64,000 nucleotides of DNA from an uncultured Prevotellaceae bacterium (lineage in GTDB: Bacteria; Bacteroidota; Bacteroidia; Bacteroidales; Bacteroidaceae): contig CASFNA010000006.1 of assembly GCA_949295905.1 (NCBI GenBank), positions 1 through 64,000 of the forward strand. Direction: 5' to 3'. Below the pieces are notes generated by a model that was not told where the DNA came from, ran no database searches, and saw nothing but the letters and a program-made list of their open reading frames with translations. The stretch's first letter is position 1; every line of letters begins with the position of its first letter. Of this stretch, positions 16,513 to 24,940 are shown piece after piece. Both the position numbers and the translations under genes were made by a program.

Positions 16513-18147
16513 ATGAAGAAGTTTTTGTTTCTTGTGTCTCTGCTGTTGTCGGCCGTGCCTTTGGCCGCGCAGGAGTACAAGGTAGAGGTGTCAGAGGCTG
16601 ACGAGCCGATGATGAAAGGCCGTTTCGAGCCGTCGTGGCAGTCGTTGGAGCAATACCGGGTGCCCGAGTGGTTCCGCAACGTGAAGTTCGGCATCTGGGC
16701 GCATTGGGGGCCGCAGTGCGTCGAGGGCAGCGGCGACTGGATGGCGCGCTCGATGTATATCGAGGGTTCACGCGAGTACAACCATCACGTAAGGCATTAC
16801 GGCCATCCCTCCGAAGTGGGCTTCAAGGACATAATACCGCTGTGGAAAGCCGAGAAGTGGAACCCCGACAGCCTCGTGGCTTTCTATAAGAAGATAGGCG
16901 CGCAGTATTTCTTCGCCCTCGGCAACCACCATGACAACATGGACCTTTGGAATAGCAAGTACCAGCCGTGGAACTCTGTCAACATGGGGCCTAAGCGCGA
17001 CATACTGGACGAATGGGCCAGGGCGGCGCGCAAGCACGGGCTGCGCTTCGGCGTAAGCCTGCACGCCGACCACGCCTGGACGTTCTATGAGCCGTCGCAG
17101 CGGCACGACCTGAAAGGGCCTAAGAAGGGCGTACCTTACGACGGCAAGCTCACCAAGGCTGACGGCAAGGGCAAATGGTGGGAAGGCTACGACCCGCAAG
17201 ACCTCTACGCGCAGAACCATCCTCTAAGCCAGGACAGCTGGGACAACGGCGCAATACACCGCCATTGGGCGTGGGGTGGAGGTGCAAACCTGCCTACGGA
17301 GGAGTTTTGCACCAACTTCTACAACCGCACGCTCGACGTAATCAACAGGTATAATCCCGACCTGCTTTACTTCGATGTCACCGGCGTGCCGTTCTATCCG
17401 TTCAGCGACGCGGGGCTGAAAATCGCCGCACACTTTTATAATCACAACATGGCTACGCACGGCGGACGGCTTGAGGCAGTGATGTTCGGCAAGATACTTA
17501 CCGACGAGCAGAAGAAATGCCTTGTATGGGACGTGGAGCGCGGAGCGCCCAACGAAATACTTGAACGCCCCTGGCAGTCGTGCTCGTGCATAGGCGGCTG
17601 GCATTACAACACAAGCATTTACGAGGGCGACGGCTACAAGTCGGCGGCATACGTGGTCAAGCTGCTTGTCGATATAGTGAGTAAGAACGGCAATCTGCTG
17701 CTCAGTGTACCGTTGAGAGCCGACGGAACGTTCGACGAGAAGGAGGAGAAAATCCTCAACGAGTTTGGCGCATGGATGGCCGTGAACAGCGAGGCTATCT
17801 ACGACACGCGCCCGTGGACGGTGTTCGGCGAAGGTCCCGTGGCCGAGTCTGACATTCCGCTCAACGCGCAAGGCTTCAACGAAGGCTCTTACAGCAAGGC
17901 CGGAGCCGATGAAATCAGGTTTACCAGCAAGGCCGGCGTGCTGTACGCGGTAGCCCTGGGATGGCCTGAAGACGGCAAACTTGTGATAAAGTCGCTGGCC
18001 GAAGGCGGCCGGGTGGCTCCTGCCAAGGTGGAAAGCGTGGAACTGCTGGGCTACGGCAAGGTGGCGTTCAGCCGCACTGCGGCCGGACTTGAGGTGTCGT
18101 TGCCTGTCAAGCTGAACGACATAGCCCCTGTATTAAAGATAAGGTGA
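16513..18147 (+). CDS. alpha-L-fucosidase, glycoside hydrolase family 29
   Basis: 544 residues. Residues 1-19 are a Sec signal peptide (MKKFLFLVSLLLSAVPLAAQ). The catalytic barrel shows FGIWAHWGPQ (~59-68), ALGNHHDNMD (~135-144), HADHAW (~184-189) and LLYFDVTGVP, in which Asp288 is the presumed nucleophile. A C-terminal beta-sandwich follows from about residue 430. The enzyme removes terminal alpha-fucose from host or plant glycans in the periplasm or outside the cell. A FucP/GluP-type sugar permease gene lies 2 kb downstream on the same strand, which may be related. No SusC/D pair adjoins it, so it is not part of a classical polysaccharide utilisation locus. Confidence 0.92.
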   Translation: MKKFLFLVSLLLSAVPLAAQEYKVEVSEADEPMMKGRFEPSWQSLEQYRVPEWFRNVKFGIWAHWGPQCVEGSGDWMARSMYIEGSREYNHHVRHYGHPSEVGFKDIIPLWKAEKWNPDSLVAFYKKIGAQYFFALGNHHDNMDLWNSKYQPWNSVNMGPKRDILDEWARAARKHGLRFGVSLHADHAWTFYEPSQRHDLKGPKKGVPYDGKLTKADGKGKWWEGYDPQDLYAQNHPLSQDSWDNGAIHRHWAWGGGANLPTEEFCTNFYNRTLDVINRYNPDLLYFDVTGVPFYPFSDAGLKIAAHFYNHNMATHGGRLEAVMFGKILTDEQKKCLVWDVERGAPNEILERPWQSCSCIGGWHYNTSIYEGDGYKSAAYVVKLLVDIVSKNGNLLLSVPLRADGTFDEKEEKILNEFGAWMAVNSEAIYDTRPWTVFGEGPVAESDIPLNAQGFNEGSYSKAGADEIRFTSKAGVLYAVALGWPEDGKLVIKSLAEGGRVAPAKVESVELLGYGKVAFSRTAAGLEVSLPVKLNDIAPVLKIR

Positions 18148-18169
18148 AAGCGTTATACGTGGGAAGCGG

Positions 18170-18232
18170 GCGGTTCAATAGTGCGCCGGATGGCAACTTG
18201 CAGCCTGCTTCCCATGCTTTGCTTTCCGCATG
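18170..18232 (+). terminator. possible terminator after the fucosidase gene
   Basis: TGGGAAGC near 18160 and GCTTCCCA near 18210 can pair across a long loop; no clear U-tract follows. Weak support. Confidence 0.3.
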
Positions 18233-18336
18233 TAGGCGGTCTTAAAGTTAAAGAATGCAAATAAGAATCGCTGTGTTTTGGATTGCCGGCGATTTTCTTT
18301 ATCTTTGCAAAATATTACATATAAAGGCTGAAAAGC

Positions 18337-19122
18337 GTGAAAATAAAAGAAGTGGTTGATGCCCTTGAACGTTTCGCGCCTCTGCCCTTGCAGGAAGGTT
18401 TCGATAATGCCGGCCTGCAAGTAGGACTGACAGAGGCGGAAGTATCAGGGGCTTTATTGTGTCTTGACGTGACGGAGGCTGTAGTGGACGAGGCTGTCGC
18501 ACTTGGATGTAACCTCATTGTGAGCCATCATCCGCTCATTTTCCACGCGCTGAAGCATGTCACTTATGAGAACGACGTGCAGCGCGCGGTGGCCAAGGCG
18601 TTGAAGAACGATGTTACGGTAGTCTCCATGCACACCAATATGGACAACGCCTTTGGCGGTGTCAACTTCAAGATAGCGGAGAAGATGGGGCTTCAGGGGT
18701 GCCGTTTTTTCGCTGGAAAGACGGTTGACGGCATTGAGTGTGGCAGCGGCGTGATAGGGCAACTGCCCGAAGCGGTGGCCGCCGACGATTTCATCATCAT
18801 GCTCAAGCGGACGTTCGACGTTGAGTGTGTGCAGTGCAACCAGCTGCTGCGCCGCCCGATAAGGACGGTTGCCGTTTGCGGCGGTGCCGGGTCGTTCCTT
18901 CTTGGCGATGCCATTGCGGAGGGAGCCGACGCCTTTGTTACTGGCGAAATGCACTATCATGAGTATTTCGGGCGCGAGCAGGAGATACAGATAGCCGTAA
19001 TCGGCCATTACCAGAGCGAACAGTTTACCAACGAGATATTCAAGGACATTATAGAAGAGAGGTGCAAGGGCGTGAAGACATATCTAACGAAGACCAACAC
19101 CAACCCCGTCATTTATTTGTAG
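18337..19122 (+). CDS. Nif3-like dinuclear metal-centre protein
   Basis: 261 residues starting at a GTG (18337); no nearer ATG fits. The conserved Nif3/YqfO features are present: FDNAGLQVG, LIVSHHPLIF (two metal-binding His), MHTNMDNAFGGVN and the C-terminal TGEMHYHEYF/IGHYQSE. Members form toroidal hexamers with a two-metal site; a GTP cyclohydrolase-like role has been suggested for relatives but is not settled. A promoter (TATCTTTGCA at 18299-18308) lies about 30 bp upstream. It is followed by the coiled-coil zinc-ribbon gene, a pairing common in bacteria. Confidence 0.9.
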   Translation: MKIKEVVDALERFAPLPLQEGFDNAGLQVGLTEAEVSGALLCLDVTEAVVDEAVALGCNLIVSHHPLIFHALKHVTYENDVQRAVAKALKNDVTVVSMHTNMDNAFGGVNFKIAEKMGLQGCRFFAGKTVDGIECGSGVIGQLPEAVAADDFIIMLKRTFDVECVQCNQLLRRPIRTVAVCGGAGSFLLGDAIAEGADAFVTGEMHYHEYFGREQEIQIAVIGHYQSEQFTNEIFKDIIEERCKGVKTYLTKTNTNPVIYL

Positions 19123-19285
19123 CAGACAAGTAAACGGGTGACAAGCAGGCAAGGTGGCTTGCTTGTGACGGCGTGACATGTTGAAGCGCAGTATACATAT
19201 CAAGGTAAAATAATTATTAATGAATGACGTGGTAGACAGAAAACGTGACTATTTGGATTGTTTGTTTGTCTGCTCGTCACTTGTC
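19123..19285. repeat. long inverted repeat, GACAAGTAAACGGG vocabulary
   Basis: Left arm GCAGACAAGTAAACGGGTGACAAGC (from 19123) and right arm TTTGTCTGCTCGTCACTTGTC (to 19285) are imperfectly complementary. It fills the Nif3 to zinc-ribbon gap. Confidence 0.65.
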
Positions 19286-19301
19286 AAATAAAAAATAAAA
19301 T

Positions 19302-20162
19302 ATGGCAAAGAAAGACCCTACAGATTTGTCGGTAGAAGAGAGGCTGAAAGCTCTCTACCAGTTGCAGACCACGTTGTCGGCTATCGACGAGGAGCGCGCC
19401 CTGCGCGGCGAACTGCCGCTTGAGGTGCAGGACTTGGAGGATGAAATCGCCGGACTTACCACACGTGTGGAGAAAATCAAGAACGACATCAAGGAGTTCG
19501 AGGATGCCGTCAAGCAGAAGAAGGCTGAAATCAACGAGGCGCAGGCCAGTGTGGAGCGTTACAAGAACCAGCTCAACGATGTGAAAAACAACCGTGAGTA
19601 TGACACGTTGAGTAAGGAGATAGAGTTCCAGACACTTGAGATAGAGCTGTGCAACAAGAAGATACGCGAGGCCAACGCCAAGGTTGAGGAGAAGAACGCC
19701 GACCTCAAGGCTACCGAAGAGCAGATAGTCGACCGCCGTCAGGCGCTTGAGGAGAAGAAGAACGAGCTTGAGGAAATATTGGACGAAACCCGTGCCGAAG
19801 AGGAACGTCTGAAGGAGAAGGCCAAGGAACTGGAGGTCAAGATAGAGCCCCGTCTGCTGGCAAGTTTCAAGCGCATACGCAAAAACGCACGCAACGGCCT
19901 CGGAATAGTCTACGTTCAGCGTGATGCTTGTGGCGGATGCTTTAACAAGATACCCCCGCAGCGCCAGCTTGATATAAGAATGCACAAGAAAGTAATTGTC
20001 TGCGAGTATTGCGGACGCATCCTGATAGACCCTGAACTTGCCGGCGTAAAGGCTGACAAGCCTGTCGAGGAGAAGCCCAAGCGCAAGCGTGCAATACGCA
20101 AGCGCGTTGTAAAGAAGGATGACGAGGGTGACGATTTCGTCCCCGAGGAGAAACTTTCCTGA
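19302..20162 (+). CDS. coiled-coil protein with C4 zinc ribbon
   Basis: 286 residues. Residues ~15-195 are highly charged heptad-like helices, a long coiled coil. Residues ~200-245 carry two Cys pairs (CGGCFNKIPP and CEYCGRIL) that form a zinc ribbon, and the tail is Lys/Arg-rich. The architecture matches the CT398-like/zf-RING_7 family. Genes of this family sit next to Nif3-like genes in many bacteria, as here. The role is unknown; nucleic-acid or protein binding through the ribbon is suggested by the fold. Confidence 0.85.
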   Translation: MAKKDPTDLSVEERLKALYQLQTTLSAIDEERALRGELPLEVQDLEDEIAGLTTRVEKIKNDIKEFEDAVKQKKAEINEAQASVERYKNQLNDVKNNREYDTLSKEIEFQTLEIELCNKKIREANAKVEEKNADLKATEEQIVDRRQALEEKKNELEEILDETRAEEERLKEKAKELEVKIEPRLLASFKRIRKNARNGLGIVYVQRDACGGCFNKIPPQRQLDIRMHKKVIVCEYCGRILIDPELAGVKADKPVEEKPKRKRAIRKRVVKKDDEGDDFVPEEKLS

Positions 20163-20277
20163 ATTGACTGTTCGGCAACATAAAGGGTGACGGCTTCCGG
20201 CTTGTGCCTGGAAGGCGTCGGCCCTCGTTGCTTCCGTCTGCCATGAAAATGATAATCGTATAAAACTTTATAAAACC

Positions 20278-21519
20278 ATGAATCAAAAACCTAAGCAAAA
20301 TTACACGTTTGCGCTTATTGTAGTGTTCATCGTGTGCTTCCTTATCGGATTCATCACAACGATGAACAACTCGATGATTGCTTTCTGCTCCGAGGCATTC
20401 CAGCTTACAGCACAACAGGGGCAGTATGTCAACACAGCCTTCTATGGGGCTTATCTCTTGTCCATACCTTTCGCATTCCTGATGAGCAAGATTGGTTATA
20501 AGAACACGCTTATTCTCGGTCTTGCAGTGTCGGGCGTGGGCTTTGTCATCAATTCCGTTGGCATTGATTCGGCTATCGCCGCCGGAGCCAATGTATATGC
20601 CATCTTCCTTGCGTCCATGTGTCTTGTGGCAATGGGCGTTGTTATGCTTCAGAACGTGGCCAATCCTTATGTGATGGTGCTCGGTTCGCCGGAGAAGGGA
20701 GCGTTCCGCATGACTTTAAGCCAGGCGCTCAACAGTGTTGCCACGACTGTGGCGCCGCTGTTCATCACTTACGTCATCATCAACGGCAAGGCACCGGCTC
20801 CCGAGTATGTTCCCGGTCCGTTCCTCGGCCTTGGCATTTTCACCATAATAATATGCCTCATACTTGTATTCCTCAAGTTGCCGCGCATTGACGAAGGCGC
20901 ACAGGCAGAGGCTGCCGGCGAGCACCGTGAATATAAGGACAGCGTGTTCAAGTATCCCCACGTATGGCTCGGAGCTCTCGGAATCTTCATGTACATGGGT
21001 GTTGAAATCGGTGTTCCCTCTATGTTGCCTTACCGTTTCCAGACTCTTTACCCGGATATGGACTCTTCAGCCCTTGCGGCTCTTGCCACACAGTATCTCG
21101 CCTTCTACTGGGGCGGCATGATGGTGGGCCGTTTCATCGGTGCGGGCATACTTACGAAGTTCCAGCCGCGCAAGCTTTTGACGGCATGCGTAAGCCTCGG
21201 AATCCTTTGCATAGCCCTGTCGCTTGTGCTTGTTGACAGCATGGCTGGCATATGGTGCATGCTTGCCGCAGGCCTGTTCCACTCTGTCATGTGGCCGCTT
21301 ATCTTCAATCTTGGTTTGCAGGCTCTCGGCCCTCATACTAAGGCGGCTACGGGCATCATCAATACCGGTGTCATCGGCGCGGCCATCCTTATGCCTGTAA
21401 TGGGCTCTGTGGTTGACGCTACCGGCGTGGTCATCGCAATGTGCATCATGTTTGTTTACTATGCTTATATCATATGGTTCTGCAACTTCGGCAGCAAGAT
21501 TGGCATAGACGCTAAATAA
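20278..21519 (+). CDS. sugar MFS transporter, FucP/GluP (FHS) family
   Basis: 413 residues with about twelve hydrophobic helices. The start (TFALIVVFIVCFLIGFITTMNN) and NVANPYVMVLG segment are typical of the fucose/glucose-galactose:H+ symporter family. It imports a monosaccharide with protons across the inner membrane. Presence of an alpha-L-fucosidase gene 2 kb upstream suggests fucose, but glucose or galactose is equally compatible with the family. A strong terminator follows the gene. Confidence 0.88.
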   Translation: MNQKPKQNYTFALIVVFIVCFLIGFITTMNNSMIAFCSEAFQLTAQQGQYVNTAFYGAYLLSIPFAFLMSKIGYKNTLILGLAVSGVGFVINSVGIDSAIAAGANVYAIFLASMCLVAMGVVMLQNVANPYVMVLGSPEKGAFRMTLSQALNSVATTVAPLFITYVIINGKAPAPEYVPGPFLGLGIFTIIICLILVFLKLPRIDEGAQAEAAGEHREYKDSVFKYPHVWLGALGIFMYMGVEIGVPSMLPYRFQTLYPDMDSSALAALATQYLAFYWGGMMVGRFIGAGILTKFQPRKLLTACVSLGILCIALSLVLVDSMAGIWCMLAAGLFHSVMWPLIFNLGLQALGPHTKAATGIINTGVIGAAILMPVMGSVVDATGVVIAMCIMFVYYAYIIWFCNFGSKIGIDAK

Positions 21520-21543
21520 AGTGGATAGTTGAACACTAATGGT

Positions 21544-21588
21544 GAAGCATCCGATACCTTGTTGTGTATCGGGTGCTTCATTTTTTTG
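21544..21588 (+). terminator. intrinsic terminator of the sugar transporter gene
   Basis: GAAGCATCCGATAC (21544-21557) pairs with GTATCGGGTGCTTC (21566-21579), followed by ATTTTTTT. Confidence 0.9.
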
Positions 21589-21618
21589 TTTTATGCCTGG
21601 ATATAAGGTTTCTCCCGG

Positions 21619-21707
21619 TTTTGCGAAAGGCCGTCTTTCAGACAGCGAAAGGCCGTTAATGACACTGTCAAAGACCGTCTTTTGCAAGCTTGGAGACGGC
21701 CTTTTAT
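21619..21707. repeat. AAGGCCGTC modular repeat, copy 3
   Basis: GCGAAAGGCCGTCTTTCAG, GCGAAAGGCCGTTAATG, AAAGACCGTCTTTTGCAAGC and GAGACGGCCTTTTAT follow one another. The remainder of the gap up to 21890 holds the poly-C tract and the promoter of the lipoprotein gene. Confidence 0.7.
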
Positions 21708-21815
21708 ATTTTTGCCGGCCATGCGCCGGTTGACGGTATATGTCTGGTGCTTTTCCGTAATCCGCGTAATGCGCTGGGAAATGGTTAATATGTGTTGTTA
21801 TTTTCTAAAAATTTA

Positions 21816-21850
21816 CCCCCCCCCATTAGGATTTTTCATTACCTTTGCAG
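21816..21850 (+). promoter_or_regulatory. promoter with a nine-cytosine tract in the -33 region
   Basis: Nine Cs (21816-21824) end about 16 bp before the -7 element in ATTACCTTTGCAG (TACCTTTG near 21840). The tract occupies the place of the -33 box, so changes in its length would alter promoter geometry. Confidence 0.55.
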
Positions 21851-21890
21851 TTGACAGGCATATATGGTTTAACCGAAAAAACTGTTTCAC

Positions 21891-22718
21891 ATGAATAAAT
21901 ATCTATTGCCCTTTGTGCTGCTGGCAAGTCTTGTAATGACGGGTTGCAGCATTGATGACGACGACGAACCGAAGGATAAGGTCAAGGTTATATTGATGTC
22001 AGTGTCGCACGAAACCGGCATAACTTACGACCTTTTCGACACCAACGCGGAGCATCCGATAGAGTGTATGCTCGTGAAGGAAGAGGGCGGAGACGGGCAG
22101 TGGCAGCCCCTGATATTCGGAGCGATAGAAGGTTTTACTTACGAGAAGGGGCACAGTTACGAGCTGCGAGTGAGGAAAACCATCCTTGCCAATCCGCCTG
22201 CGGATGGCTCTAATTGCAGGTATAAGCTGATAGAGATACTTGACGACCGGGAAGTGACGGAACCGGAAACGCCAGATGAGCCGGTGATAGAGAGCGAGGC
22301 CGACATTGAGTATTACGACCTGTGCCCGTTTGACAAGTACGCCATAGAGCCTGAAATAAAGGTGAACAAGGACGGCGACGTGCTCATATATGGCGGCACT
22401 ACGGCGTATATGCCGTATGAAAGCAAGCGTATTTACGTGGAAAACGTGCTCCCGAAGGACGACCCAGACTGGGTTTTGTTCAACAAAGTGCCGTATCAGG
22501 CATATTACGCCTACGTCATTTCGCCGCTTACCGACGAAATCAGGCTTGTCCGCGCGTCGGGCGGCCCGATACTGAAGGATGTCATCCCGGCGGATGAATA
22601 CAGGCAGGTGCTTGACATTGTTTCAGACGGCACGAAGCTGGAATATGCGCTTATCCTTGCCAACATATATAAGTACGGTCTTCAGAAGCAGACGTTCACC
22701 GTCAGCATGGGGCAGTGA
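21891..22718 (+). CDS. DUF4377-containing lipoprotein
   Basis: 275 residues. The signal ends in a lipobox (LVMTGCS, Cys19). An acidic stretch follows (SIDDDDEPKD), common after the lipid anchor of surface-exposed Bacteroidota lipoproteins. Residues ~30-125 fit the DUF4377 pattern (IECMLVKEE, GFTYEKGHSYELRV, NPPADGSNCRYKLIEIL). The C-terminal half (from ~140) is not recognisable; it ends in a beta-rich segment. Function unknown; DUF4377 proteins are thought of as envelope or stress lipoproteins. It has its own promoter with a poly-C tract. Confidence 0.75.
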   Translation: MNKYLLPFVLLASLVMTGCSIDDDDEPKDKVKVILMSVSHETGITYDLFDTNAEHPIECMLVKEEGGDGQWQPLIFGAIEGFTYEKGHSYELRVRKTILANPPADGSNCRYKLIEILDDREVTEPETPDEPVIESEADIEYYDLCPFDKYAIEPEIKVNKDGDVLIYGGTTAYMPYESKRIYVENVLPKDDPDWVLFNKVPYQAYYAYVISPLTDEIRLVRASGGPILKDVIPADEYRQVLDIVSDGTKLEYALILANIYKYGLQKQTFTVSMGQ

Positions 22719-22777
22719 CTTTTTTTGTTTGCCTTGAATTAAACACCTGAAAGTTTTGCTGTTACGGCATAATAAGC

Positions 22778-22787
22778 TATCTTTGCA
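22778..22787 (+). promoter_or_regulatory. promoter -7 box of the interrupted ATPase gene
   Basis: TATCTTTGCA lies about 55 bp before the ATG at 22840 and fits the phylum consensus. Confidence 0.6.
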
Positions 22788-22839
22788 AATGCGCAACGGC
22801 TGTTTCCGAAATGGCTGTTGCGGTAAATGCGGCAAGGTT

Positions 22840-24159
22840 ATGAGGTTTTTTGACAGGGAAAATGAGATTGCGCGTTTGCGCAGGGCGCATGATGTGTCGG
22901 CCAAGTCTGCACAATTTACTGTGTTGACGGGGCGCAGGCGCATAGGGAAAACATCGTTGGTGCTTAACGCTTTCAGTGGTGAGCCTTTGCTGTATTTCTT
23001 TGTCGCGCGTAAGGCGTAGAGTGAACTTTGCCACGGATACCTTGAACAGATAAGTCAAGTGCTTGGTGTGCCGACGGTAGGTGAGGTGTCACGCTTTGCC
23101 GATATATTCAGGTATGTTATGGAGTTGGCAAAAAGCCGTCCGCTGACGTTGATGATAGACGAGTTCCAAGAGTTCTTGAAAGTAAACAAGTCGGTTTATT
23201 CAGAGATGCAGGACATTTGGGACCGCAACAAGCATGAGACAAAGATGAATCTGATAGTGTGCGGTTCGGTCAATTCTTTGATGAACAAGCTGTTCCGTGA
23301 CAAGAAGGAGCCGCTTTATGGTAGGCAGACGGATACGATGAAGCTGCGGTATTTTACACCTTCGGTATTGAGGCAAATCTTGGCGGAATACAGTCCTTCT
23401 TATTCAAATGAAGACCTGTTGGCATTGTATCTTCTTACGGGAGGCGTAGCAAAATATGTGGAATTGTTTGTAGACCGCGGCCTGATGTCATGGTCGGAAA
23501 TGCTTGATGCCGTGTTCGAGCGCGATTCTTATTTTCTCGAAGAGGGCAAGGCCATGTTGGTGGAAGAGTTTGGCCGCGACTACGGCATGTATTTCTCCAT
23601 CCTTTCACTCATTGCCCAAGGCCATAATACTCGTGGTGACATAGAAGGCATATTGAGGTGTGAAATAGGCGGATACCTGTCGAAACTCATAAGCGATTAT
23701 GAGCTTATAGCAAAGCGTCAGCTGTTGTTTGAGAAATCTGCGAATAAAAATGTGAATTACGCCATATGCGACAAATTCCTTAATTTCTGGTTCCGTTACA
23801 TTTATAAATATAATTATATGCTTGAAGTAGGTGGCAATGATAAGTTGCGCGAGCTTGCAAGCAAAAATTATCATACTTATAGTGGTTGGGTGTTAGAGTC
23901 GTGGTTCCGCGATAAACTGGTGGAAACTGGCGCTTACACGCGTATAGGTTATTGGCACGACCGGCGCGGAGAGAATGAGATTGACATCATCGCCGTGGAC
24001 GATTTGGAACGACGTGCGGAGATATACGAGGTAAAACGGCAAAAGAAAGATATTGATTTTTCCATACTTAGGGCTAAAACCGACGTGTTCTTGAAGGCGA
24101 CAGGCCAACTTAAAGGTTACGATATAACATACAAGGGGTTAAGCCTTGAGGATATGTAG
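22840..24159 (+). pseudogene. AAA ATPase (ATPase_2/DUF234 type) interrupted by one in-frame amber codon
   Basis: Reading from the ATG at 22840 gives 59 residues with an intact Walker A (LTGRRRIGKTS) up to a TAG at 23017-23019; the same frame then continues uninterrupted to 24159. The flanks join as FFVARKA-stop-SELCHGYLEQI, where relatives have a Glu or similar, so GAG to TAG is the simplest lesion. The rest has Walker B (LTLMIDEFQEF), a sensor region (LIVCGSV), a winged-helix part and a C-terminal nuclease-like patch (GENEIDIIAV..EIYEVKRQK). Such ATPases are common, uncharacterised genes of Bacteroidota and archaea. No other damage is seen, so loss would be recent. An intact, more distant relative is at 30044. 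Confidence 0.75.
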
Positions 24160-24162
24160 ACT

Positions 24163-24654
24163 ATGAAAGCAAGGTCGTTGATTGGTCTCGGTGGCAAACT
24201 GTTGATAATTCCATTTGGATTTTGCGTGTTGTTTTTACGCGTGTTGGGAATGTTGCTTGGGCTTAATTACAAACAGATATCTGTTGTGTTCAATTTGTAT
24301 TTGCAGGGTGGGTTACTCTGTTTGGCTGGTGTGTCGCCTCTTTTTATTGCTGCTTATAATTGCATTTGCCATTTCTCGTTTGTTTCATTCGGGCTGTTCC
24401 TGGCTTTTGTTTTTTATGCGATTATATGGGTTTGTGGTTTTGTTTGGCTGTTAAGACGATACAAATTGCCGTGTGACAGCGCCTTTGACCTTTGCGTAGC
24501 GGACCTTAAACTCTTGGGAACATGCTGGGGGATGTCATATTACGCTATAAATCTTCTGATTTTTGTAGTCGGCTGGTTGTCTCTTTTTATTATAAATTTT
24601 TTATTGGCTTTTGGTCTGTTTGTAGTTGAAGGTTCTACAGTATTGCGCTTTTGA
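24163..24654 (+). CDS. hypothetical integral membrane protein
   Basis: 163 residues, starting 3 bp after the ATPase stop codon, so it is part of the same transcript. About four hydrophobic segments are visible (roughly 13-34, 45-67, 72-97 and 125-155) with a polar loop rich in Cys and Asp between the third and fourth (CDSAFDLCVADLKLL). No family is recognised. Its base composition is AT-rich like the end of the ATPase gene, suggesting the two travelled together. Confidence 0.55.
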   Translation: MKARSLIGLGGKLLIIPFGFCVLFLRVLGMLLGLNYKQISVVFNLYLQGGLLCLAGVSPLFIAAYNCICHFSFVSFGLFLAFVFYAIIWVCGFVWLLRRYKLPCDSAFDLCVADLKLLGTCWGMSYYAINLLIFVVGWLSLFIINFLLAFGLFVVEGSTVLRF

Positions 24655-24721
24655 TATGTATTTTCAGTAGCAACTTTCAATTGCAAGTTGTTTTATCAGG
24701 GAAAATAATTCTTAAAAAAGT

Positions 24722-24752
24722 TTTGCCGTTACATATTAAAACGTTATCTTTG
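24722..24752 (+). promoter_or_regulatory. promoter of the thiamin operon
   Basis: TTTG (24722-24725) and TATCTTTG (24745-24752) are separated by 19 bp, an ideal Bacteroidota promoter directly before the TPP aptamer. Confidence 0.8.
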
Positions 24753-24760
24753 CGGACGTA

Positions 24761-24858
24761 CTCAAAAGGTGGTGCCACAGACGATGCTGAAAGCGGTTTG
24801 CGGCTGAGAAGATACACATTGCACCAGTACGGGTAATGCCGACGCTGGGATTTTGGTG
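24761..24858 (+). promoter_or_regulatory. TPP (THI-element) riboswitch
   Basis: The two signature segments are present in order: GGCTGAGAAGATAC (CTGAGA at 24804-24809) and GCACCAGTACGGGTAATGCC followed by GACGCTGGGA (24821-24850). TCAAAAGG at the 5' end and TTTTGGTGA at the 3' end can close the P1 stem. It lies between a strong promoter and thiDE. TPP binding would repress the operon when thiamin is plentiful; whether it acts on transcription or translation cannot be read from the sequence. Confidence 0.88.
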
Positions 24859-24940
24859 ACATTCTTTCTTGTTTGCGCATATATTCATGTTTTCATGCGT
24901 TCCGTCTTTTCCAGTACATAACTATAATAATGGCAGAACG

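Noticed and set aside
8819-24159. Genetic-code change with TAG read as an amino acid, to explain the two amber-interrupted genes
   Set aside because: thiC and the 22840 ATPase frame, among others, end normally at TAG, so reassignment cannot be general. Suppression at single sites is not excluded.
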